A stretch of 64,000 bases of DNA. It comes from Epiperipatus broadwayi (lineage: Eukaryota > Onychophora > Udeonychophora > Euonychophora > Peripatidae). The notes under the pieces were generated by a model. The model had not been told where the DNA came from. It did not search any database and was given only the letters and a program-made list of their open reading frames with translations. The position numbers were made by a program, and so were the translations under genes. This document shows, one piece after another, positions 11,755 through 21,657 of this stretch. How positions within the stretch are numbered: the first letter of the stretch is position 1; every line of letters starts with the position of its first letter. The stretch covers positions 13,466,258-13,530,257 of the forward strand of contig JAQFVV010000013.1 in the NCBI GenBank assembly GCA_028023455.1. Direction: 5' to 3'.

Positions 11755-13032
11755 AAAAATAACAGACCTATCAATCTTTTATCAGTTTTATACAAAATTT
11801 TTAGTAAGATAATTACAACTCATCTACAGAAAATACTGGATTTCCACCAACCAAGAGAACAAGCTGGATTTAAAAGTGGTTTTAGTACAGTAGATCATAT
11901 CCAGGTATTGAGAGAAGTTATAGAAAGGACAAATGAATGTGAGTTGCCATTATGCTTAGGATTTGTAGATTATGAAAAGGCATTTGATTCTATAAACATT
12001 TCTTCAGTGATTAAAGCATTAGATCATCAAGGTATAGATCCAGGATATTGTCATATTTTAAAGAATATTTATAAAAATGCAACAGCAACAATTAGATTGC
12101 ATAATGACACTGGGAAAGTCAACATTGAGAAAGGTGTAAGACAAGGTGACTCCATATCTCCAAAACTTTTTACAGCAGTGCTGCATGAAGTATTTTGTGG
12201 ATTAAAATGGGAAACTAAAGGAGTGAAAGTAAATGGTGATTATTTAAGTCATTTAGATTTCGCAGATGATGTAGTTGTTTTTGCAAATAATGCTTCAGAT
12301 CTGCAGGAAATGTTGCAGGAATTATCAGATGAAAGTAGGAAAGTAGGACTAAAGATAAATGTTAAAAAGACTAAAGTAATGTTTAATCGATTTGCTCAAA
12401 ATATGAAAATAAAGATTGATTATGTGAATTAGAAGAAATTAACAGTTACAAATACCTTGGTCAGATTATTAATACAGATGGAAACATAATGGGGGAAATT
12501 AATCATAGAATTAAACTTGGTTGGAGTGCTTTTGGTAGAAATAACTTGATACTAAAAGGAAATATGCCTATGTGTTTGAAAAGGAAGGTTTTTAACAAAT
12601 GTGTTTTACCAGTTCTTACTTATGGATCTGAGACTTGGACACTTAATAGAAGAGCAATACAGAGACTTTAGACCACTCAAAGAAGTATGGAGAGATGCAT
12701 GTTGGGAATAACAAGAAGGGATCAAAAATGCAATGTATGGGTAAGAGAACAAACAGGTGTTACTGACCTCATTGAAAAAATTAAAAGACTGAAGTGGAGT
12801 TGGGCTGGACATATTGTTAGAAGAGATGATAACAGATGGACAATTGAAATTTTAAACTGGATTCCAAGAGATTGTAAAAGACCCCGAAAGAGACCACATG
12901 TTAGATGGGTGGCTGACATAAGAAAGTGTGCAGGGGTGATGTGGAGAAGAGAAGCTAAAGATAGGAAAAGATGTTATTGAACTTGGAGAGACCTTCATCC
13001 TGCAGTGGATTGATAATGGTTGATGATGATGA
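11755..13032 (+). pseudogene. RTE-type LINE reverse transcriptase, 5'-truncated
   Basis: The 3' half of an RTE-clade non-LTR retrotransposon, encoding the reverse transcriptase used for target-primed reverse transcription. The frame is open from 11755, starting just before the conserved RPINLLSVLYKIF, to 12432. It holds motif A (FVDYEKAFDS), motif B (GVRQGDSISPKLF) and the catalytic motif C FADD in LDFADDVVVFA. A frameshift at about 12420 leads into INSYKYLGQII, and the frame then runs through CVLPVLTYGSETWTL to a TAG at 12669-12671 (a CAG-to-TAG change after QRL). The C-terminal domain at 12687-12980 carries LKWSWAGHIVRR and RPHVRW; a last frameshift lies near 12975. The copy ends in a TGATGATGATGA-type tail at 13019-13031, typical of RTE elements. 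The endonuclease and 5' end are absent. Only three lesions make it one of the better-preserved elements here. Confidence 0.9.
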
Positions 13033-13199
13033 ATCTAATTTTATTTATAAAATCATATCAGATTTGAAAATAACAGTATTAAAGTGATATTAAAAATCGA
13101 AGTCTCAACTTAATGATTACTGTATATGCTTGCCATACTTAGAACATAACTGGATGCAGTTTGAATTATTTTGGATAACTGGCATAGCACAATTTGGCT

Positions 13200-13607
13200 A
13201 ACCATCCAGCATTGGACAGTGAATTATTATCTAGAAATTCTTAGTTGGTAGATAATGCAAATGTTGGAGAATCTTGTTTGTCACATGATAATGATGTGGA
13301 GTTTATAAAAACATGCTTAACTCAGGATACTGAAAACGTTCACAGAGAGTTGGATAGAATGATTTTTAGATAAGATGATTATAACCAAAGAATTGTATTC
13401 ACAAAAAGTATTTTTTGTGCCTTGAAAGATAATAAATTGGCTCAAAAAAGTGAGATAATACTTTTTATACTTCTTTGTCAGGTCCATTGTGAGAAACAGT
13501 TAAATTACATTGCATAGAACTCTTCATTTGTGGAATGGACATGTAATAATTTGATCAATAAAATTTCATCTATGAATTGTTTCTTACATAAATATTTAAT
13601 GCAATGA
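13200..13607 (+). pseudogene. Unrecognised coding relic
   Basis: One frame reads for about 135 codons with only three stops (at about 13242, 13380 and 13515), far fewer than this AT-rich DNA gives by chance. The translation has balanced, non-repetitive composition, for example ESCLSHDNDVEFIKTCLTQD, then VHRELDRMIFR, DDYNQRIVFTKSIFCALK and KLAQKSEIILF. It looks like part of a cellular protein or of an unrecognised transposon, starting about 170 bp after the RTE tail. No start codon or splice sites could be assigned. It could be a dead exon, a processed pseudogene fragment or a transposon piece; I do not recognise the family. Confidence 0.4.
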
Positions 13608-13898
13608 TATATTTATTCACACTGATAAAACATATATGTCATATATAATTAGTATAATGTATAATTTGAATTATATATGAATACATAGGATAAACTTTCT
13701 TCCTCGTTGATTTATAAACACATGCTTCTCATTATAAAAATGAGTGAATACAAGAACTTTAAAAATTATTACTTATAATTTTTGAATGTCCAATTTTAAA
13801 AGAAGGCTTACAAAATTAATAATGAAGGATTAAATAAAAATTTTAGTTTCCCATATCTAGGGTATCACTTTAGAAAGCAGACACCTTTTATTATTATT
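13608..13898. other. AT-rich spacer
   Basis: No gene was seen. It ends in a TTA microsatellite (about 13889-13907) into which the next SINE-like copy inserted. Confidence 0.5.
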
Positions 13899-13908
13899 AT
13901 TATTATTT

Positions 13909-13993
13909 TTTCATGTGTCATAGCGTCAGTCGGGAAGCGAACCCGGGACAACTGCTTGTAAGGCAGCTGTGCTAACCACTCGACCACCAACGC
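13909..13993 (-). mobile_element. tRNA-derived SINE-like retroposon, copy 2
   Basis: The best-preserved copy of the family. On the minus strand the body can be drawn as an almost complete tRNA cloverleaf. AGCGTTG at the 5' end pairs with TGACGCT at the 3' end (five Watson-Crick pairs plus two wobbles). Box A is TGGTCGAGTGG and box B is GGTTCGCTTCC. The anticodon arm CTGCCTTACAAGCAG has the loop CTTACAA, reading UAC, which would be a valine-type anticodon. It is followed by ATGACACATGA and an A-run (T-run on the plus strand at 13906-13911). The repeat TTATTATTT flanks it (about 13899-13908 and 13994-14002), although the left flank is a TTA microsatellite, so the target duplication is less certain. 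A functional tRNA gene is unlikely because of the tail and the related copies. Confidence 0.75.
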
Positions 13994-14002
13994 TTATTAT
14001 TT

Positions 14003-16968
14003 GTTCTCACTTTACCCAAAATAATGATCAATTTTGATACAATTTCAAAACAGACAATAAGAGATTCATAACCTAGTTTCTAAGCAGTCTCTGTAGCAGC
14101 CAACCATTTAAAAAGTAGATAATTAGAAGAATTTTTAACAATATATAGATTACAGTGTTTTTCAATTAGTCTGATGATTACTATGTTATTGTTTTTTTGT
14201 GAGGTTAAAAAAATCTTTGTAGAATTTGAAAAGAAATTATCATTTCTAATTAATTTTTTGTTCACTCTAAAATCTAATTCTTGTAATATTAGGTTTAATA
14301 TATCAAATTCTATTTAATATTTTTTTTATAACTATAAATCTCTTCCTCTTACTACCAAAAAACTATCATTTTACATAATTTCTTTCTATCCTTACTGAAT
14401 GTCTTATATACATTATCAGATGGGCTTAGGTTTGTTTAACTGATTTTGTCTGCTTTGACTGCTTTAAACAGTGAATTTTAAAATTATTTGCATTGATCTC
14501 TACATTACTTTTGTGTTTCCACTTCTCTGCTAAACTCTAGTCAAATAGATTGTCTATGATATTGTTTTTCAAATCATCACATGAATGGTTAATGTGTATC
14601 TTTAATTATATTTCATTTTTCATCTATAGTTTCACAATATGTTTGAATAAAGATTTTAATATGGCTGCTTTACTCAAATTTTTGAACAACATGGCCCTTC
14701 TTTATTTTTTTATTTGTTTTTCAGGAATTAACCTTATCAAATCAGTATATACCACTTTCTAAGAAAGTAACATTATTTTTAACAGATGCATTATCTTGAT
14801 CATCTTTTTAAAAAAGTTGCAAAAAATATATAGTTGGTGGCTGTTAATGATATATCTATTTCATTAAGTCATTTTCATTTGAATAAAAATATTCATCTAA
14901 CATATTAAATTTCAAGTAGTTTTTTTATAATCTTAAAATTGAAAAATTCAGTTTTTGACAAATAAAGTATAATAACAATGTATTAATATTTTAATTTTTA
15001 CAAATATGTGTATATACAAAGTTATTTCATTTTATTTTAAGACTTATTATTATAGTTTAAAAAAAAATAAAAACAATAGAAAGCATTGCAATGATTAAAA
15101 TGTAATGTCATTATTATCCATTAAAAATATTTTTAGACAATTTATTAGGCATAAATCATTTCCAGAGATTCAGTGTGCTTTTGGGATAATCAAAATGCAG
15201 CAAAGAAAGGGTTGTAGGGTGGGGATATGCAGCTTATGACCTACACCCAATGATAATTAATAATAAATTTTTAGCAAAATAAAGTTTGTATGAAAGTGAA
15301 ATGTTTAGATTTTTCATATCACTCCATTGTTAAAAATACAATCTGACTGTAAATATGTTTTTTTATTTAAATATGAGAGGGTTACTTTTTTTGTTAGTTT
15401 TTTGACAATTGCTCAAAATGTACTATATTAAGAAAATAAAAAAACAGTACTTTTCCAATTGAACAAACTATTCAGAATAGGTTATGCTATCACTATTAAT
15501 AATGTAATAATCAATTTCTTTCAAGACAAGAACGTATTTAAATATTGTTATTAAGTGCTTTTATTAATTTTGGAAATTCTATTTATTTATTTGTTAACTT
15601 TTGATCTTTTTCAAGTTAGAATGAAATTTTAAAATCAAGGTTTAATATATTTAAATTCAATAGAATTACTTGAAAATTGATATATAACTAAGTTATATCA
15701 TCCTAATGCATTTAAAACACATATTTTTAATTGGTCAACTATTTTGATAAATATAGAATAGAGCGTGAGGAAAAATATGAAAAATATTCAATAATTTTAC
15801 ATTTTGCAGTTAACAATTATACTTAGAATTTTCATTTGTTTTAAACAATAGTTGCAAGAGGGCAATGTACATTTTTTTTCTCAATTTAATAACATTATTA
15901 AAATCATTTTAAGCACTTAATGTATATAACATATTTTAAAAGTGTTAATAAATATATATGTATAATAAATCAGTAATTAAGATTTCTACTTAAAACTTCC
16001 TATTTTTATTTTAAAACAATTTTTTTTTTTAAAAAAAAAAAAAGTATTCTAGAAAAATTGCATTATTTAAAACAATTGCGAAAAGTTAAAAAAGATTGTG
16101 ACTTTTTTTTTAGCATTTTTTAAAAAACAACTGTTTAAAAATAAAAATAAATCTATCAAAGTAAATAGAAACCTTAGTTAATGATGTATTATACATATAT
16201 AATTATGTGCACATACTAAATATATATTTAAAATTGTAGTAGTTAGTTCTCACTGTGAATTTAAAAAAAAACTTAAAGAAATAGATATACGCAATCTTTA
16301 AAAGAAATTTGTTTTATTTTAATCATATATAGTTTCAGTCAAAATTATCACTTTATAAATAGAAATCTGTTATGTCTATTTGTTTCATGCATAAAGTTGT
16401 TTTCATTTTAATCTATTTATTTTTGAAAGTTTTTGAGATTAAATTTTTTTATTCACATTTAAGTGAAAAAATTGTTTTTTTTTTAAATAATAATAAAAAG
16501 GAGCTTGAAATATTATAGGCAATTATTCTAATTTTAATATTTGTCAAAGAATATGTGTGTGCTAATATCTATTTAAAAGAACAAGGGTGATATAAGATTC
16601 AAATTTAATAAAATTATATAAAAAGTTTAATTTTTTAAGTTAATATTTTATTATTATTTTTTTATTAATATTGAAGTTAATTTTAGAAATAGATGAATGC
16701 AAGGCTTTTGCATTCAAAAACAGATGTTTAAGGTATGTTGTATGGGTATACAAGGTGGACAAATGAAATTTTAGCATTGCGTGGTTTCCAACGTAACCAT
16801 AATAATTTTGGATGTCATTAATTTTGCAGTGAATGGGGAATTGTTTATCCTTAACAAAAATTGAAAAAAAAAACTTAGGACAGGATAAAAAACTTTCAAT
16901 CCAACTAGATTGTTTTTAATACAGTTTTAAAAAAATGGTGTCAGAGTTATTAACCATTTTAAAACAGG
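14003..16968. other. AT-rich intergenic DNA
   Basis: About 3 kb without a recognisable gene, RNA or repeat boundary. Short open frames at 14080-14265 (minus) and 14550-14762 (plus) have no motifs and are rich in I, F, N and S, as expected for translated AT-rich noncoding sequence. Confidence 0.5.
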
Positions 16969-17043
16969 AAAAACTCATTATACATATTGCCGCACCCAGC
17001 AAGCTAGAGTAATCAATGGATGCCAGAAGGCTTGTGCATAAAG
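16969..17043 (+). repeat. Single arm of an inverted-repeat element
   Basis: Closely similar to the terminal arms of the inverted-repeat element at 61431-61680. It shares GGAAAAACTC, ATACATATTGCC and AATCAATGGATGCCAGAAGG followed by CTTGTGCATAAA. Only one arm was found, so this is a decayed or solitary end of the same family. Confidence 0.55.
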
Positions 17044-18677
17044 AAGTGGTGATCATGTGATAGTTATTAACCATGATAGTCAGCTAGATAAAGATAGTCT
17101 TGCAGGGCTTGTAAAGCCTCCATTCCAGTTGCTTACATTACTACCAAATCCTCCTGGCATAATGTTAAAATAAAACAAAAGCCTAAAATATTATAAAAGC
17201 CTATCTAACAAAAAAGAAAATTATATTTTGTAAACCTCAGCATTAGAGAAGTTACATTTAAAGATATCTGGAAGGGAAATGTTATTGCATGGACCAATTA
17301 ATAGTTTATGAACATTCCAAGAATTCTTAAAATTTTATGTCCACTTGTAATCATCTTCTAAACAAGTTTCGGGAACAATTGGCTTTTTAACTAGAACTTT
17401 TAAAATTTAACAAGAATGAACTTCCCTTTGGTAATATTGGCTTTTTTATTGTCAACAAATATCATCCAGGAACCCTGTTGAAAATTAAGTTTAAATTGAG
17501 CTTTGAATTTAGGACTTTTTTTAAAAAAATAATGACATTATTTCCATATTGTTGCTATGCATTTTTTTTTTTTTTAGATCTCCCAAGAAATGTTCTTTTA
17601 AGACAGTTAAGATAATATTTCAAAATATTTTTTTGCTTTATACATAATACATATTTGCAAGAATCTCAGACAAAATTTATTATCATTATAAATATTTTAT
17701 TATTATAAATATGTCGGTCCAGGGTAAATGGAATTGTGTTGATATTTTATTAGGAGTACAAGCATTAGAAGTAAGGTGTTGGAAAACTTAGTTTGTTACA
17801 TGAATAATTGAATAGTGGCCTTTGTATACTTGGTATTATCATATGCAGTAATATATATAATTTTATTTGTATAAGAGATGATGAATTCCTCTTATTGTTT
17901 GTTTTATTTGAGAGATGCAAATCCTCTCCTTGCGTAACTATGTTGTTTTTATATAAGAGATGATAAAATTTCTCTTATTGTATGTTAAATGAGAATGTAC
18001 ATGAATACAAGCAGCAATATATGTATTCTGCTTTTGCCATTTTATTAAATATGCCCTTACTTGTGATCCTAAGTTTGATATATTATATTTTGTATAAATA
18101 GATAAGTCCAATGTGTTATTAAAAAAGAAAAACTTTTACCTGCAAAATAAATATAAAACTACATTCCAAATTAGTTATTTATTTTATTAGTAAATAATTA
18201 TAATATTCTTTTATATAACCCTAGTCAAGATTTTGTTTTTAGCTTATAGAAAGCTGTGCTAAATATCACTTTTGATTTTTTTTTTTTTTTAATATTTTGA
18301 AAAAGCTGTAATAACTTCACAAATGTTTGTTATTAATGCTAATATGAAATCATTTAAATATCAACAAACTATATGTAATTTTTATTAAGTTTGGTTTTAT
18401 GTATTTTTTTTATAAGGTCAACACTTATGATAATTTATGGTCACACATATTAGATTCGCCATGGCAGTTTGATACTTTCTTTTGCCTAGCCATATTAAAT
18501 TACTATTAAATATAGAATATTGCAATATAAAAAAGAAAAAGATGATGTTTACATTAAAAGAAACTTTAGAATTACTTTACTTCTTTTAATTATATTTTGA
18601 GATCATTAAAATGCTCCTTGACTTCGATGTATATTTATTTGAAACATGCACATATGTAGTAGAAGAGTCTTAGACAT
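17044..18677. other. AT-rich intergenic DNA
   Basis: No gene was recognised. A related pair of segments, each with TATAAGAGATGAT followed by TCTTATTGT, occurs at about 17870-17900 and 17951-17982 and looks like a small direct duplication. Confidence 0.4.
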
Positions 18678-19229
18678 TGTTGTATTCATTTGTTGAGAAA
18701 TAAACAGCGAGTTTATTAGAGACAATTTACTCCAGAAGTTTTCGCTTATTTAGTTGAAAGTAAAAATAATTATAATGGAAAATAATTATAATTGAAAACA
18801 AGCTGTGGGGATTTATTTTTAATTGAAAATAAAAATAACTAATTATAATGGAAATAATTGTAATTAAAAACAAGTTGTGGGGATTATTTTTATCAGAGAT
18901 AAAAATAACTAATTAAAGTTAAGAACAATCAAAACGGAGTTGGAAAACACGATTAAAATTTCGGAATGTCGCAGATAAAACTTAATAAAAGAACTGAGAG
19001 GGATATATAAACTGCTAGAGGAAAACATCGGGCACTTGTTACAGTCTTGTTAACAGAAGAAGTTGGATATGTAAAGCTATTAAGAGCTATTTGTGGCACA
19101 ATGGTTTTAAGAGTTGTTCAGCCGAGTTTCATATATTTTAGCTATAATTTTTTGTACTCGTTTATGTTATCGATCGGATTGTAAGTGTTTTTTTACCTCT
19201 CTAAAAAACTTAGGGGTGAAGACATTACA
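18678..19229 (+). repeat. 5' LTR
   Basis: Long terminal repeat with TG...CA ends (TGTTGTATT to CATTACA). It contains a TATA-box-like TATATAA at 19004-19010, conserved in the 3' copy. Internal short repeats of the type AAAATAACTAATTA recur around GTGGGGATTATTTTT. It would supply the promoter and RNA ends for the element. Confidence 0.85.
19004..19010 (+). promoter_or_regulatory. TATA-like box in the 5' LTR
   Basis: TATATAA lies in the LTR about 220 bp before its 3' end, preceded by GAGAGGGA. The same box is at 21264-21270 in the other LTR. It is a plausible core promoter by position, inferred only from sequence. Confidence 0.45.
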
Positions 19230-19233
19230 AGAT

Positions 19234-19254
19234 TGGTGCAGTCTATTTTCGAAC
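19234..19254 (+). other. Primer-binding site
   Basis: TGGTGCAGTCTATTTTCGAA starts four bases after the LTR end. Its complement ends in GCACCA and includes TTCGAAAATAGACTGCACCA, which looks like the T-loop plus acceptor 3' end of a tRNA. That tRNA would prime minus-strand DNA synthesis. The tRNA identity was not determined. Confidence 0.7.
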
Positions 19255-19318
19255 CTAGTGAAACTTGAAAGAATAAGCCAGATGAGAAAGTCAACTGATA
19301 CTATTGGAAACAAGTAAA

Positions 19319-20211
19319 ATGTCGTTAGGACAAAGCAGTATTCCTGAATTTAGTATGGAAAATGCCGAGGAATGACCTCTTTATATAATGCAATTGGAAA
19401 ATGTTTTCAAGTTAAATGGGATAAAATATAATGAAAAAAAGTAGCCGCACTTTTATGTTTAGCTGGACGTAAAGTTATAGAAATTGTTAATAAATTATGG
19501 GACGGACCGATAACCAATGGAGTACTGTTTGAAGATATAGTTAAAAAATTAACGGACTATTTTAGCCTGAAGCCATCTAGACACGTAGCTAGATTAACTT
19601 TGAGAAATAGAAAGCAAGCCAGGGAGGGAAAAATTAAAGACTATGATATAGTATTAAAACAATTGGCAAAAAACTGCGATTATGGTGAATTTTTAGAACA
19701 AGCTTTGCTGGATCAATTATTGTAAGGAATGTATGATGAAAGATTGTAACTAACATCATTAACAGAAAGTGACTTATACGAAGTGGCTATTAAAAAAGGA
19801 ATAGCATATGAAGCAGTAATTGAGCAAGCCATAGCTTTTAGAAACAACTCAGAAGATATGAGCAAAATGGCAGTTTATAAAATAGATCAAAGGCAGCAGC
19901 CGAAAAATGAAAATGTAAAGAGAGAGACAATGTTAGCAGTGAAATGTTTCTGCGGTGGTAAAACTGGCCATGTATTTAAAAATTGCAAATGGAGAAAAAA
20001 CTGTTTTAACTGCAGATTTAAAGGACATTTAGCAGCTGTATGCAAAAAAACATGTCAAACAAAATGTAATCCAGATACAGATGGTACAACATATACCATT
20101 AACTATGTATCAACTAAGGGACAAATAATTGTCATGAGAGATAGGACCATCCGCAAAGACAAAGAGAGATCACTAAACTACAAGAATTGGAGTCAAGGAA
20201 CAAAGAATTAG
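19319..20211 (+). pseudogene. Gypsy-type Gag (capsid and zinc-knuckle domains)
   Basis: Gag of the LTR element, the particle-forming and RNA-binding protein. It starts at the ATG at 19319 (MSLGQSSIPEFSMENAEE), the first after the primer-binding site. A TGA then stands where related Gags have tryptophan. After a frameshift near 19440 the capsid region continues with AALLCLAGRKVIEIVNKLW, LTDYFSLKPS and LAKNCDYGEF in conserved order. Two more stops (about 19722 and 19748) precede the clean frame 19783-20211. The nucleocapsid part has two zinc knuckles: CFCGGKTGHVFKNC, whose second cysteine is shifted by one position, and CFNCRFKGHLAAVC, a perfect CX2CX4HX4C. It ends in a stop at 20209-20211, overlapping the next frame by about 67 bases. 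The order matches the long-known invertebrate Gypsy Gag type; the present copy cannot make a full-length protein. Confidence 0.8.
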
Positions 20212-20815
20212 CTATATTGCTTCAGAAAAAGATGCAATCTGAGCTACAACTCAACTTGCAGTTACAAGAACTGAAAAGTTATAATTCCAAATTACAAAAT
20301 GAACTGAAAGAATTTCAAGTAAGATTGAAGACTTCCAGACAACAAGTCACAGAATTATAATGTACAGTAACCAATACGAGCATTGCTAGTCAACAATATG
20401 AAAAGACAACTAAAGAACTATCAAAAAAAAAATGCACAAATTAAAACTGGATGTTTATGAGTTAAATAAATTAAAAGAACTTGAACAACAAGATTCAGAA
20501 TTTAATGAAAAATTACAAAGCAAATTTTCAGAATGTCAGAGTTTTGAAAGATCGAATGAAGATTTAAAAAGCGAAATCGCCATGTCAGAATTATCCGAAC
20601 AAATGGAACTACAAGAAAGGATGGCTGAAGGTGAAAGTGAAACAGATACTTTCAAGGATTTTTTGGAAGAGCAGCAATCATGGCACAGTGAGCTGCCAGA
20701 GACAAAAACTGGAGAACAGGAAAAAACCCAGAGTTTCTCCAAGTGGGAGAAAAAAGCACTCAAAGTGGTGAGGAAAAAGAAGAGTTTACACAAATTTCAA
20801 GATTATATCGATTAA
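20145..20815 (+). pseudogene. Coiled-coil frame in the pol position
   Basis: Open from 20145, in the -1 frame relative to gag. It reads through a leucine-, glutamine- and glutamate-rich heptad-like stretch (ITKLQELESRNKELAILLQ, then LQLQELKSYNSKLQNELKEF) to a stop at 20358-20360. It remains coding-like to about 20425, where an A-run (20425-20433) shifts the frame. It then continues at 20432-20815 as another charged coiled coil (ELNKLKELEQQDSEFNEKLQ), ending in a basic part containing WEKKALKVVRKKK. In autonomous relatives this place is taken by protease and reverse transcriptase; no such motif is found here. The function is unknown. A captured host segment or an expanded Gag-type multimerisation domain are both possible. 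Confidence 0.6.
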
Positions 20816-20855
20816 TCAGAAAAATCAAGTGTTTCTCCAAGCTGAAAAAGAGAAA

Positions 20856-20912
20856 ATGCCCAGACCTGTACAGGATAAAAGAAAACCGCATAGATTAGAT
20901 GATTATGAGTAA
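20856..20912 (+). pseudogene. Short basic C-terminal tail frame
   Basis: The frame reads MPRPVQDKRKPHRLDDYE and then a stop, 22 bases before the purine tract. Short basic tails ending in similar R-K-P...L-x-DYE-type sequences are common at the C-terminus of Gypsy-type Pol proteins. This may therefore be the last remnant of pol after its deletion; that reading is inference from resemblance only. It is in a different frame from the preceding coiled coil. Confidence 0.4.
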
Positions 20913-20933
20913 CATAAATAAACTCTAACTTCT

Positions 20934-20950
20934 GGAGTGAGGGGAGGAAG
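20934..20950 (+). other. Polypurine tract
   Basis: GGAGTGAGGGGAGGAAG lies directly before the 3' LTR, the standard position of the plus-strand primer in LTR elements. All bases but one are purines. Confidence 0.8.
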
Positions 20951-21489
20951 TGTTGTATTTGTTTGTTGAGAAATAAACAGCGAGTTTACTAGAGACAATT
21001 TACTCCAGAAGTTTTCGCTTATTTTAGTTGAAAGTAAAAATAATTATAATTGAAAACAAGCTGTGGGGAATTATTTTTAATTGAAAATAAAAATAACTAA
21101 TTGTAATGAAAATAATTATAATTAAAAACAAGTTGTGGGGATTATTTTTATCAGAGATAAAAATAACTAATTAAAGTTAAGAATAATCAAAACGGAGTTG
21201 GAAAACATGTGACTAAGATTTTGGAATGTAGCAGATAAGACTTAATAAAAGAACTGAGAGGGATATATAAACTGCTAGAGGAAAACATTGGGCACTTGTT
21301 ACAGTCTTGTTAACAGAAGAAGTTGGATATGTAAAGCTATTAAGAGCTATTTGTGGCATAACGGTTTTAAGAGTTGTTCAGCCAAGTTTCATATATTTTA
21401 GCTATAATTCTTTGTACTCATTTATGTTATCGATCAGATTGTAAGTGTTTTTCTACCCCTCTGAAAAACTTAGGGGTGAAGACATTACA
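20951..21489 (+). repeat. 3' LTR
   Basis: Matches the 5' LTR along its full length with scattered substitutions and small indels. Ends are TGTTGTATT and CATTACA. The TATA-like box is kept at 21264-21270. The sequence after it, GATAT, nearly matches the GACAT before the 5' LTR. Confidence 0.85.
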
Positions 21490-21657
21490 GATATAAATAT
21501 GTTTTACCTTTTATAAGTTTAGTTGGCCTGAAGTGAGAGATTTATTATTGATCTATTATTTATAGTTACAGTTTTGGTTTATTCAGTTCATAGAAAATAT
21601 TAAATAAGAAAATCCAATCACACTTCCCATTATCTTTATATATATGGTACAGTTTTC

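Larger units (their letters stand above)
18678..21489 (+). mobile_element. Non-autonomous LTR retrotransposon with gag and a coiled-coil frame
   Basis: A structurally complete 2.8-kb LTR retroelement. Two LTRs of about 550 and 540 bp, nearly identical by eye, both start TGTTGTATT and end CATTACA. A primer-binding site follows the left LTR and a purine-rich tract precedes the right one. The flanking 5-mers are GACAT (18673-18677) and GATAT (21490-21494), a target duplication with one mismatch. The 1.7-kb interior encodes a Gypsy-type Gag, then a coiled-coil frame overlapping it in the -1 frame, then a short basic tail frame. No protease, reverse transcriptase, RNase H or integrase is visible, so mobility would need enzymes from another element. 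Confidence 0.85.

Noticed and set aside
20536-20793. 85-codon minus-strand serine-rich frame
   Set aside because: Antisense of the coiled-coil frame in the LTR element.
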